Below, piece after piece: positions 1 to 40,300 of a DNA stretch of 64,000 nucleotides. The translations under genes were made by a program, and so were the position numbers. This stretch comes from Apostichopus japonicus (Eukaryota > Echinodermata > Holothuroidea > Aspidochirotida > Stichopodidae), in assembly GCF_037975245.1 (NCBI RefSeq), contig NC_092568.1, positions 33,326,501 to 33,390,500 on the forward strand, read 5' to 3'. The notes under the pieces were generated by a model. The model was given only the letters and a program-made list of their open reading frames with translations, had not been told where the DNA came from and did no database searches. The first letter of the stretch is position 1. The number at the start of each line of letters is the position of its first letter.

Positions 1-494
1 ATTTGACTAAATCCAGTGGTTCAGTATATTATGTGTACACGCAACATGTATTATGATGATCTCATTCATAGCTTTCGAATTGTAGAATTTTCTATACAGT
101 TAAGGAAAGTAATATCAATATAGGTATACCGAAACAAAAGAAAATCGTTTAATTAAAGTTCGTCGGTGAAATATTTCTAACAGGTTACTTTTTAACCGGA
201 CCCCTTTTTCCATTTTTTCTATTTCTGGCCTTTCAATTAAGTTGGAGTCACGTATATAGATCAGTGGCCCTGGACCAGGATCCATTTGACTTATGATACA
301 AATTCTGCTCTGCTAATAATAACAGAAACAAGCAATATGTATTCGAGTATGTTTGCGTGAAGAGACCGGGTGTGGAGTAATTATAATTTATTTGGCTTTC
401 TTGTCAACATTCCCAGTAAACCGTTTCACATCGTTCAACGTTTCCCATTCTTGAACTGAAATGTTTAACCTTGATTTATTATCATTTCTTCCAG
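1..494. other. no gene seen; upstream flank of the WDR49-like gene
   Basis: No open reading frame or repeat that I recognise. It ends in a good splice acceptor (TTCTTCCAG at 486-494), so a further 5' non-coding exon may lie to the left, outside the window. Confidence 0.4.
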
Positions 495-517
495 AACAAG
501 TTTAAAATCTACAAGCC

Positions 518-28478
<27,961 letters not shown>

Positions 28479-29630
28479 CATTTCATCAATTTGTAAATTA
28501 TGGACTTTAACATAAAAATGGGGAACGGTTTTCTAAGAGCGTCTTTTTCAATATAAAACTTTCCATATATTATTAAATAACACTGTATAATCATTGCAAA
28601 CTTGCCTTTCATGATTAGTCCTATTTTTTCACGGCCCCCAGTCGATTTTCATTGCCCCATCACTCCCTCACCCCTCGTTCCCCAGGCTCCCTCGTTCCCC
28701 CTTCTTGACAACGTGCATGATACAATATGATCTACCTGAAGACCGTAGGCATCCCAATCCTTCACCCCGGGTCTGTCTTTACCCCTCCGACTTGGTACGT
28801 GTACATTCTGGATCACTAAAATTAGTCCAAATAATAATTGGAGAAAACTGTATATACCGTTTACTGTATACCGTTTACTGTATACATGCAGTTTACTATA
28901 CATATAGTTTACTATATACCGTTTACTATATATATTTACTATATACAGTTTACTGTATACCGTTTAATGTATACCGTTTACTACATACCGTGAACTACAT
29001 ACAGTTTACCATATACCGTTAACTACATACAGTTTACTACATACAGTTTACCATATACCGTTAACTACATACAGTTTACCATATACCGTTTATTACATAC
29101 AGTTTACTACATACCGTTTATTACATACAGTTTACTATAGTTTACTACATACCGTTTACTACCGTTTACTATAGTTTGGTATCATGCTTGATCGATGCTG
29201 TTCCGAAACTAACTCCCATAACGTCGTTTGTTTGTTTAGTCAATTAGTAATACTGCAAATAGTGAACTTATTCCTGAAAATATTGACTTTTATTTATGTA
29301 ACACTAATATTAAAAATGTCCGTGTGAAGAAATTGGTGACGAGAAAATCATTACCTATATATACCTTTCCAAAAACCTTCATTTTGTTAAGAAATCTAGG
29401 ACTGCCTGTCCTAGCCTGATCAATCTTGAGTAAAGTTTTTTGAGTATGATGATATTGGCAGTAGGTTTAGGAAAATTGCCTACACAGCACGAACTGGGAT
29501 ATCTCGTTGAACAATTATCGATGTAGAATGTTCCATTGCGACGTTATCTCTATTATACATACACGACGGAGATTGGTACATGTATATGACTGTAATTATT
29601 CCACGTGAACGTGCAAATTGCTTTATGCTT
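28479..29630. other. intergenic: 3' flank of the WDR49-like gene and minisatellite
   Basis: Apart from the minisatellite at 28850-29175, I see nothing gene-like. Confidence 0.5.
28850..29175. repeat. degenerate minisatellite, unit ~14 bp (ATACAGTTTACTAC)
   Basis: About 22 units alternate between ATACAGTTTACT and ATACCGTTTACT forms. Confidence 0.88.
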
Positions 29631-29639
29631 GTGCATATA

Positions 29640-30481
29640 CATGGGCGGCGATCCTGGGGGGGGGGAAGGGGGGGATATATCCCCCCATGAAAATGGGTGG
29701 AGGGGATGTAATACACCATATCCCCCCCACCAAATGCCAGGGATAAGAATATTTCCATGCCTACATTTATGCATCATCGTTAATGTACGGCTCTTTTTTA
29801 GCTTCATTTCTCGCCTACCATAAACGCAGTGCGATCTTTTCAAATAAAGCGTCTTTATAAAGCAAGAATAGTTGACTGTAGGCTTCATTGGCCCTATAAC
29901 AACAAAATGTATTATTGCGCCCACGGTATTGATATAGTACATATATGCACCCTCATAGTACTCATATAGGCCCTATATAGTAGGCCTACACACGCACATG
30001 TTCCCTCGAACAGCTGAGAATCTCATGTTACCAGGGTAATGCTTAATACACGTTTCACCTGGATGCCCTAGCAATCGGTACCTAGGAATGTAACTATGTG
30101 TAATTGTGTATTGCATGTGTATAGGCCTATAATAGCCTGCATGAGGCCATTTTCTTCATCGAATAATATAAAAGAGCTCTCGAACATTCTAACGTTGCGC
30201 CTGAAACAAGATTGACAGGGGCAATTTTCCCAAAATAACACCCGAAATTAAAAAAAAAAGTATTTTGGATCCTGATTATGAGATATTTCGGACATGACAT
30301 CCCTATTTTAAAGTTGGGTATATGCGCTTGGAAACCTCGGGAAGTGCCGTTTCCGGCCATCTAGAGGGTTTGTTAATTCCAAAATTTTCTTGTACGCTTC
30401 GCGCCAACCTATGGTGGCGCTACGCTTAGATAGTCAACAAGGTCATATCCCCCCACTCGGAAGTACGGATCGCCGCCCATG
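29640..30481. mobile_element. non-autonomous hAT-type transposon 1 (842 bp)
   Basis: Terminal inverted repeats CATGGGCGGCGATCC and its complement lie at the two ends. The flanks carry a perfect 8-bp target duplication, TGCATATA (29632-29639 and 30482-30489). No transposase frame is present. A subterminal hairpin motif (GCGCCA, 8 nt, TGGCGC) lies ~45-90 bp from the right end. Confidence 0.92.
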
Positions 30482-30489
30482 TGCATATA

Positions 30490-32300
30490 TAAGGAGTGGT
30501 CCAGATCTGCATCAGGAAAAAGAGGAGTCGATGTAAAGCAATTTAAGTTGATGTGAATTTCAGTTTAAATCGACATTTACCCATTTAAATCAATATATGT
30601 CATTGAATTAGACTTTGATCAGTTAAATTCGACTTAAATTTACGATCGATATATACCGGTTAAAAACAAATCGCCATATGTCAGTTAAATTGGCCATATA
30701 TATCGTTTTTAATAGACATATCATTGCTTTTACCTCATAAACATAGTTTGATATCAACGATTTCGAGAATTATTGACAGCTCTGCAGTTACCAATATCTT
30801 ACCACATTCTGGTGAACATAACAAACACAGAACTTTGAAGCTAACATGCTGTCTGCACGGGAACTTGAATTATTTGTAAGAAAGAAGAACTATCAATCAC
30901 TTTCGAAATCGTCGATATAAATTATGTTAATGAAGCAATCGATTATATTTATGTCGTTTAAAAGTGGTATATCAAAGCATTTAGTCCCTAAATGTCTATT
31001 TAAATTGACATACCCACTCCCACCATTTCAACTGGCGCATGCGCAGGCTCTCAAATTTCTCTACGATCGCTGAAGGATACATTACTAGAACTGTTGAACC
31101 TATAGCGTTTTGTGGACTGTCTAGTCACCAACACAGAGTGAGGATTGTAACACTCAATTGTGTTGACCCTTACTTATTATTGAGTCACAGCTCGGTATAG
31201 TCTAGCACACAGATCATGGACCCTTAAGAAGCAACACATTACTCAACTTAGAAAACTATGGATATCATATACATGGGTCATGCTCTATTGTTCATCAGGG
31301 GACTAATTCCCCCCCTCCCCTGGAAATTTACATAAGCAACAAACATACATTCCAAATTTTCACAATTTCAGAGCAATTCCTCTCTAGAGGGAACACAAAA
31401 TATCTCCAAATGACAGATTCCAGGACCTCCCGCCGAACCCCCCCCCTTGCCCCACCGGTTGAAATACAGTCCAAAGAAACTGTCTTCTTGTCTCTCTGAT
31501 ATGTATTATTGTGCTATAAAATCACTTCGAGACAACTAAAAATAACTTAAAACGCTGCAGCACTCTGGGGCTTCGGATAGTAATGAGTACTGGCAATCGG
31601 GGACTTCTCTAGAATCATGCAGGAATGATTTTCATTGCAGAAACATATCCACAAGAATTTCCTTGTCAATGTTCCAAAATGATCGACAGTAAATGCCATC
31701 TAATAAAACTCCGCAGAAAGAACCCCCGGCCCAACCCTACCAAAAAATCCAACATGGCGATGATTGCTGCGGCGTAACTAGGCCCGTGCTTCTGGCGGGC
31801 TCAGTGGCTTGGTACCGAACAACAAATGATCAAGTATCCGCTGAAGCCGGCGGGCGAAGCAGCTGGTTTCGATATTGAATGTGCAGTCAGTAAACCAAAC
31901 GTACCTCTACTCTTTTGGGCCCATTGCATATTCCTTCAGATATTCAGATGGGCCCATTATGTAATATGCCGTCGAGTCCACCAAACATAACGGCCTGTCC
32001 ATCAAATATACATACATGGCCTCATGTACTATCTAAGGCATATTTGAATAATTTATTAATGTTACTGAAACTAGTGGTAGAGTGTGTAGTATGTTAATTA
32101 CAGTCAAGGCTGCCACTCCTAGCCTATGAGTGGCATCCTTGACTGTAAAGAACATATACTACACACGCTACCCCGGGGGAACCCTATAGCTCTACGGTAG
32201 GGGATTCTAGTAAATTGAGTATAATGATTTTCGAGTTGGTTAGCATCATGTTTGATCTCTAGAGTAAGGCAAATATGTCACCAAAAACAGAACTAGTATT
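30490..32300. other. intergenic, no gene seen
   Basis: AT-rich sequence with short cytosine runs. I see no coding frame, RNA gene or clear repeat. Confidence 0.4.
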
Positions 32301-32377
32301 GTTCGATACAGGTGTCAAACGCCTACAGTGAAATTACGACCTTCCTTACCGGTTTCGAACCTCTGGACATACAATCA

Positions 32378-32461
32378 GCGTCCATGGCCTAGTTGGTTAG
32401 GGTGTCCGCGTACAAAGCGGGAGGCCCGGGTTCGAATCCCGGTGGAGGCTGGAAGTTTTTT
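32378..32461 (+). mobile_element. tRNA-like SINE head or tRNA pseudogene, anticodon ACA
   Basis: The A box TGGCCTAGTTGG and B box GGTTCGAATCC are perfect, and T6 follows at 32456-32461. A cloverleaf can be drawn over 32378-32450 with one acceptor mismatch. The loop GTACAAA would give anticodon ACA (Cys UGU), while animal tRNA-Cys normally uses GCA. It is therefore more likely a SINE head or pseudogene. Upstream (32350-32377, - strand), TTCGAAACCGG and CTGAT recall a decayed hammerhead. Confidence 0.55.
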
Positions 32462-32756
32462 CAATGTTCTGGATTTTCCTTCTCATTACGTTTTCATTTA
32501 TATATATATACATATATATAATTATACGTAACGCCAGGCCTAGTGACCAGTTCCAAGACAGTTCGGACTTTATACGTGTCGCTAAAGTTACCAAGAGTGC
32601 AACGAATTGGGGATGGAGTATGGAATGTCCCTTACTTTTTTGAGTGGGTTGATACTTAAGGACCCCATCTCCCCCTACGCACACCCTTTTTGTGACCTGA
32701 AGTTGGCAAAGCAAAACTACAAACCGTACTGGACTATTAAACTGATACCATATTCA

Positions 32757-33367
32757 CAGTGCTGCCAAGTCACCCGCTTTGGGCGGGTGTCACCCGCATT
32801 TTCGGGTCGTCTCCCGCTCACCCGCCCACCTGTCCGAATCTCCCGCATTTTCCAAAAAACTCCCGCATTTTTGAAGAATCTCCCGCATTGTAGGCCCACA
32901 GAGTTTTTCCTGTGAAAGTGTATCATTGCTAGCGTGAAATTCATTTCATCACACCAAAATGCGAATTATCTCAGAACCGCCAGGATCGGAAATTACTCAA
33001 AACCGATCGTGCTAAATATGCCCGGCTGAAAGCAACGTTACCTATACGATTCGTGAAAAATAATACCGTTACGACACACGTGAACGCTACAGAGTCCGCA
33101 AAATTTCAGAGATTTTTTTTATTTCAAGATATTTTTTCCTCTGGAATTAAAAAAAAATAGACACAATACAAATATGGAGACAGTATAGATTCAGCTTAGA
33201 TGACCCGGGAAGTGATGTTTCCGGCCATCTGAGGGGCCGTAAGATCCCAAAATTTTCTTGTACGCTTCGCGCCAACTCATGGTGGCGCTCCGCTTAGATG
33301 GTGTACGTAACCAACAGCACCAGACAATTTTCACCCGCCTAAAATACATCTGACCTTGGCATCTCTG
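32757..33367. mobile_element. non-autonomous hAT-type transposon 2 (611 bp)
   Basis: Imperfect inverted ends, CAGTGCTGCCAAGTCA and CAGAGATGCCAAGGTCA, flanked by the direct repeat TATTCA (32751-32756 and 33368-33373). The left end is full of CCCGC strings. The hairpin motif and ACGCTTCGCGCCAAC are shared with element 1. The 6-bp duplication is shorter than the usual hAT 8 bp. Confidence 0.75.
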
Positions 33368-33373
33368 TATTCA

Positions 33374-34153
33374 GCAGCTTAGGGAGGCCACTGATTCCAC
33401 TCCAACAACATAACCTGTATTTAGTTTTTAAGGCCATTACTGGTGCATTTTAAGTTCATAAAATAACTATTGTGTAGTGGGGACTGAATTTAGTAAGTGA
33501 AAACCAAATTTTGTAGGGAAAACCGAACTTTGTAGGTGGAAAGCGTGGTAGGGAAAACGGAAAATTTAGAGTGGGCGGCCCTGATAAAAGTCCGAAGTAT
33601 TTCTCTCCTCATTCCCACCAAACTGGAAATTAAAGAAATCTTGTGTTCAGCAGAGATATATATACTGAGAGTGCCATATCTAGGCGTCTAGAGGTGCCAA
33701 ATATAACGAAGAAATTAACTGGTAAGTTTTCGTAAACCCGAAGTTTGCTTGCCCATTCCCCCTCCCCTCCCATCTCTTTTTTCAGCTGACGCCGACTAAG
33801 TTAGAAAAAACGTTTTCTTGCTTGAGTTTTAAAATTGATGACACAATGTAATCTACTGTTAGGCATGCACAGAGAAACTTACAACATCATTGATTTAGAT
33901 TGTAAAGGAGTACTTCAGACAAATAGTTGGAAACCAGATGCCGGCTGAAAAAACTGCCAACACTCAAATCGGTTGAAGAGGGCGTTCTTCGGATCCACCG
34001 AACCACATGTTTCAATAGCAGCTGATTTGCGAACGTGTACACACATTAACTGTGCAAGTCGTATGCTAAATAACGGTATCCCATTTGCAGCAATTTGCAT
34101 GTTGGCCTACACGCAGCTACGTTAGTGCAGTAACACCAAAGGAACCAGAGAAA
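33374..34153 (+). promoter_or_regulatory. presumed WDR43 promoter and 5' UTR region
   Basis: No coding frame is recognised. The start of transcription cannot be placed from sequence. Short upstream ATGs (near 34062 and 34099) open only brief frames before the WDR43 start. Confidence 0.35.
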
Positions 34154-34333
34154 ATGGCGAGCTGCACATGTGCGTTCAGTGGTAATGGAAATTACCTCGC
34201 CGTTTCCAGCCCCGATGGACGATTGTCCATTTGGAACACCCTAGAGAAATGTTTGCAGCAGCAGTATATTCCTTCAGCCCATTTATCAGCTACTTTAACA
34301 TGTTTATCTTGGAGACAATCAAGGAGGAGAGAA
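34154..34333 (+). CDS. WDR43 exon 1 (start codon)
   Basis: Codes [19 protein letters not shown] and on to SWRQSRRRE. The donor is GTGAGT. Confidence 0.93.
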
Positions 34334-37300
34334 GTGAGTCTTGAGGTTGCAGCTTAACCTAGGCTAGGCCTAACTTTGGCCAGGCTAGGCCTAATGACAT
34401 ATTGTTGAGCCTAGCCTCGCATAGGCTTGACTTAGTAAAGTTAATCTAGGCGGAGCGGCCATAATATTGAACTTAACGGCAGACTTAGCCTAAGTAACTA
34501 CCTAACACCTGACATTGGCCTATAGCCAACATTTAGGACTGTAGTTTTACCCAAATTAAATTTGGAGCCTAGCCTAATTAATTGGCAACCACATTTTTAT
34601 TACTTTGTAAAATTGTATTAAGTAATTGATACCCAACGATGGTTACTTCAGGTTTTCACAGAGTTTACCTAATATTAGTAGCCTAATGCTACTTCCCAAG
34701 TAAGCTGTGATGTTTGTAATCTCCTCGTACGTTTTGGAAGGAAGGAAGAGAATTGCAGCAGTTGTAGGGTTTTTTCACCTTTTTCAGTGGAACACTTTTG
34801 GGTTTTTATTTCTTTTCGACACACGCAAGGAACTGATGGTAGGAGAGTTTGTTAGAACTCTTAAATTGTGCACTTGCAGTGATCACTAATCCAATGTTTA
34901 ATGATTTATTTCACAGGAGCACAGTAAAAAAAGGAGGCGTTCCAAGAAGGCTCAAAAGGAATATGATGTAGAGGAGAGCCAAGTTGTTGATGAAACAGAT
35001 CTTATTGCCATGGGAACTATTGGAGGCAATGTATTACTGTATAGTATGCTACAGGGGGATCTCAAGAGTAGGCTGGTGAGTATGCAAATTACATGGGTGA
35101 CACAGCTTCCGTTAATCAATAATTATTAAAGATACGATCCACAGACCAAAAAATAAAATATAATCTGTATTATACTGGTCATCTCAGCAACTGTGATGAA
35201 TATATTTTCTCCCTGACAAGAAGAGTAATTTCGTTTAAATATTTGCAAAAAAATTTAAAACTTATCAATTGGGTTGCTGAACAGATTACAAAGTATGCAA
35301 TGCAGTTGGTGGACTTACCCTGGACATTGGAAAAACTGGAAGAACAACCCACAACTATGGAACCAATATTGTCCATTTGGAGTCAATTCAATCATTTTTA
35401 AAACATTTCTGTACATACAATGGTTATATTGTGTTCTTGTTTATTTCTTGTAGGAGAGAGGTCATGAGGACACAGTGAATGACGTTTGCTGGCATAGACT
35501 TGAGGACACCTTGTACAGCTGTGGAGATGATGGGAACATTGTAGAATGGGATTTATCTAGTAATACACCAAAAAGGTAAAGCCCTTTACCTAACTTGCAT
35601 TGGCAAACTTTTAAGGATTTATCCTGGCGGTCCATAGCACACCTTTTTTTCAAAGTCTCATGCAATCTGAATTTGATGCAACAATGATTTGTCCTCCAAA
35701 GCTGAATTTCATTGGATGTCCATGCAAAATTTGCCCTGCTTTAGCATCATATTCATATAGGCTTAAGCCTTTGCAATTTTGTCAAAGTCAGTATTTTTTC
35801 TTGGTCTTGCTGTCGCTTACTTGATGCTATTTCTGTATCATCTATCAATAAAATCATGGAAGAAACTCTGGACATGTCCATTGTAAAGAGTAGAGCAGTA
35901 TAGGATCTCTTTGCCAGACAAACACTGAAGCATAAAGGGGTCTCTTTGCCAGGGTCTCTTTGCCAGGCAAACACTGAATCATAAAAGTTATTGGTGGTGT
36001 ACTGCATGAACTGCGACCACCACTATAGCTGCACTCACAGAACTTGCCTGTGTGTCAGAAAATACCATAATCATAAATACACAAGTATAAGTATTTGAAA
36101 TCACAATATTAATAATCTCATTACACTATTTATTTAAACTATTCTGTATCATGCTGCACTTTACACAAGTTGGATAGTTTTCCCGGACAGGCCCCCAATT
36201 GTCTCCTACAAGAGCAGGGTACAATTTAGCGTGTTCGAATAGAGGCTATCCGACCAATATAAAGACACAGTAAAAGAAACTTCAACAACACATTCAAGTA
36301 TAAGCTTGATAATAAATGTAATTCTGCAAGGTTACACAAAGTTTCGTCTTCCTTTAATTAATATGGGTATACGGCTAAATTATCAATACCTTGGATTCAA
36401 ATATTAACCAGGTAATATCATGTAGTTCATGTACTACACAATGTTGAAACCATTTGCACAAGATTAACAAATGTTAGGTGTTTCTACATAGTTTTGTTTT
36501 ACACTGTAATGCTTACTCAATACCCCAGCAGTTCGTTTACCCTAGAAAAGCTAAGTTATACCTCATACATAGATAATGTTGGTCTTACAACTTAATATTA
36601 AAAGTAGGTTATTGTGAACACGAGTGTTTAGTCTGTAACTTTTGTTTCTTTCAGTAAATGGAAGGCTGATAAGCACTCTGTTCATTCGCTAGCTGTCTGT
36701 CCGTCATCTCATGCACTCTTATCCGGAGGCAGAACGATAAAGTTGTGGAACCTCAAAGACAAAGAACAGCTTCAGGTAAGTTTGCAGCTTGTATATATAT
36801 ATTTACAATTTTTTTTCTTTAAATTAAAACACGGAAATGCTAATAGTTTGTAAATGAAGGCCAGGTATTCATTGGTTAGGTGCATGTCTGATCAGCCCAC
36901 ATTTTGTGAAAAGTAGCAAAAGTTTTGAAAATGTGATTGTGTGCTCACCATGGGTATTAAAGGAGAACCTTCAAGTTGACAGGCATCTGCTTGTAACTTT
37001 ACCATAATAAACAGACTTTATGATGGTGGTGGCTTCAGTTTATTTTTCTCCTTCTTTGATGGAACTTACACTCTAAACCAATTCATGCATCTTCTACGCC
37101 ATCCAGATTGATTATTAGCACCAAGGCCATTTAATAAACGAGAAAAGTGATGGCTTTTGTTGTATAGATATTCCCTGTATGGTTCGTTACAGTTGTTGGG
37201 GTCATTTTGAGATGAAATTGAGATATCATTGAAACTTATTGATACGAAGCAAGTTCAACATAGACTAATGGACTAACACCGTTTAGTGCGGAGGTATGTT

Positions 37301-40300
37301 ATTGTAGTTGAATTCCAGCATGGTCGAGATTTGGTTTTGAAGGTTGCTTATATGTCTTCGACAGGTAGGTTCAGGTTCCAGTCGGAGTGTTAACCTTTGA
37401 ACTTGTCTTTTATTTTTACAGCAATTCTCAGGTCATGCAAGCCCTGTAACAACATTACTCTTCGTTCATCGGAATTTATATCCGAAAGAAACAGATTCTT
37501 CCAACGATGCTGTCAAATCTACACAAGGTCTTCACTTCCTATCAGCTTCACAGAACGAAAGAGTTATCAATTTCTGGTAAGATGTTATGAACTTGTTAAA
37601 TCGACTAGTAGTATAAGATATCTCTCCTTGCTAGTGATATGTTGAAGCAGAGTTTCTGTATTTTAGTCTGTCATTCATATCTTCAGTTATAATAAATTTG
37701 TCTCTGACACCTTGATGAGACATTTGATTTGTCACATTTTCGTGTCTGAACAATCCCTGATTTAACTTTGTCAGACCTTTTCAGATCCTTGTTACTATAT
37801 TTTGAAAGTTTTAGATTGGAAACTAGGTCCTGGTAATTATATTTAGAATTTTTTTGAAGCTGTTATTGTGTAATTTTGTACCAAGTGTTTCAAAGGAAGG
37901 AGCTTATAATCACCAATGATGATAAACAATGCACCACTCATAGTGTCAGTGCTGATACAACTTTCCACTTTATCTGAGGTGCTATCCAACTGCTCTTGTC
38001 ACTACACTCTCATCAAATCTAATTATTTATTAGTCTTTTGGGGGTATATTTAAGATTGGAATATCCATCATTTCTGCAGTGAAACTTTAATCTCTCTACA
38101 AAATTTGTCAAAGCACACTACATGGCAGATTCTGCCAGTTAAAATTATTTTTGCTGCATTACACTCTGCCAGTTCTAAAGCATCATGTATCCGATAAATT
38201 GATGTTGTTAAGTTTTTACGTTTGTTGAATATTGCTTTAAATTTGTGTCCAGTAACTTCTAGTTTCCTATTTTTCTTTCTTTTGAAGGCAAGTGAAAAGT
38301 AAGTACAAGAACAAAACACCAGTGGCTTCATTGATGCTGCCACATGAGCCCTTACACGTAGACATATCTCAACCTGGACAAGGAGAAAAAGTAAGTAGTA
38401 GTTTTTCAAGATTTTGCAAAATATTCTGTAAAATGTGGAAAGTTTTGTCTTTGTTCCACAGGTTTGTAGAGGAGTAAGAGATTGTTTGGTTTGAGTGAAT
38501 GTTCAATAAAGAGCTGAGGATTGTTTGTCCAGAATCTGAATATCCATTGTTTAAAACTTGGGCAAGATTTTGGCCAAATAAACCACAATTGCGTGTATTA
38601 CCAGCTACATTGTTTAGAAAGCGTCGTGCTTGAATATCTTCACAGAACTTTCTCTAAGTTGATGTTTATTCTGGTTCCACTACCAATCACTCTCTCTGAA
38701 TTTTGGAAATTTAACTAGAGACAAAATCACTTGTTACAAGATGATGCACTATTTATCTGTAATAAAGTAATCCTTATGCAAATGATTCTCAGTGTTATGT
38801 GATAATGGTAGAATTAAACACTGGAACTTTTATTGGACGTTTTCATTGCGTGGGCCCAAATTTAGGTTATTCATTACCTCCTGTTAAGGTTTTACTTTTA
38901 AGAAATGATTCTTATCAGAAAATTACCAGAAAATGCAATGTAAACTTGTGGCAACCCTAGTTACTCAGTCATGTACCCTAGTTGGTCTGTCCATCTGCTC
39001 TTGGAAACATTTGATTTAATCCCCTTTTGCTGTTGTGGAAGTTTAAAGGTCTGATTGCTTCCTGCCTTGAGACATAACAAGGCACACTGACACTCCAGGT
39101 ATCATTTAACAAAGACTTAAATAAAATAAATTAATAATTAAAAATAATATAATTAATAAAATAATTAATAAATAAAAAATAATTAGATAAATCATCTCCA
39201 CTTGGGATAGTTGTCTCTTTTTCTCATGTAGCTCTCTCTTCTGTTTTCTTTTCATCGTAGGTAATAAAGGTAGCAGCTGTGACCAAGGATGGTTGTGTTC
39301 AAATTTTTTCCCTTCTCTTGAATGGGTGAGTTTTAACGAATCAAATCGTTAATAGACGAGGATTAAATGTATCTGTCTCAGTATAGCAGAATATTGCTAC
39401 ACAAAGTGACCAACTAACTGTGATGCGAAATCTAAATACTTGCTGTTGCAAACATTTTATCATCTGTCAAATCTTTGGTGAAGTTCAGTCACAGCTTAAG
39501 ACTTGTTGTTAAAGTCCTATTGGACTTATTCGTTGGCTAAGCAGTGTGAACTTTGACCTGTTGTAGAAGGACACAATGATGAACATTGCACTTAGGACAC
39601 CACTGATGTCTCTGATTACCAAGTGTTACTGAGTGTCCAATTCAAAGCATAATCAAAGGTCATACAGAAGAAAATGGTTATATCTGCCCAGCCATGGGAG
39701 GGTTAAACATACAAACAACTTAGGCAAGTTGCAGTCCAAAGGAAAACTAGGTATGTATGCTCACAAGAGCTTTGCAAGAATTGAAACAAACAAATAATTG
39801 TTATGGGTCATATTAATTTAAGAAATGTCTGGTAGCCCTAAGAAGTTACCTTAAAAAGGAAAAACAATTTCCAAACATGTTCTCAAGTATGAGAACACTA
39901 ATATTGCATTTGACAGAGAAACAATTTTTTTATCGTTTAGGATGGATATATGAAATATTCTTTGAACAGTACAGAACGTGATGTCGTCTGGCCAAATGCA
40001 GATTTTGAAATGAAATGAATTTTGAATGAAATTTCCATATAAATTAAATATGTTTTAAAAAATCATTAAGCTTTCATATATGTAGTGCATCGGTGACTTT
40101 GTGGTCTTTGTGCAACACAAGATAAGTTTGAACAGCAGACTCTTCGTTGTTTACATTGTGTTGTCCAGCTCCAATGCAAAGAATGTTTGCATGTAGGCTA
40201 CTGTAAAGTTTATTTTCGAACAGTTCTATGAAGCCTTAGCTTCTTGGTTCTAAGTTCTGCTCTGACATCGATTCCGCCATGTTTCACCTTTCGATGTTCC

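Noticed and set aside
28479-34153. CRISPR-like or other arrayed defence locus
   Set aside because: The repeats here are minisatellites and MITEs. The window is eukaryotic, with spliced genes.
35185-35280. GTGATGA and CTGA in WDR43 intron 2 as a C/D snoRNA
   Set aside because: CAGCAAC and GTTGCTG pair, but the second overlaps the D box instead of following it, so no normal terminal stem forms.
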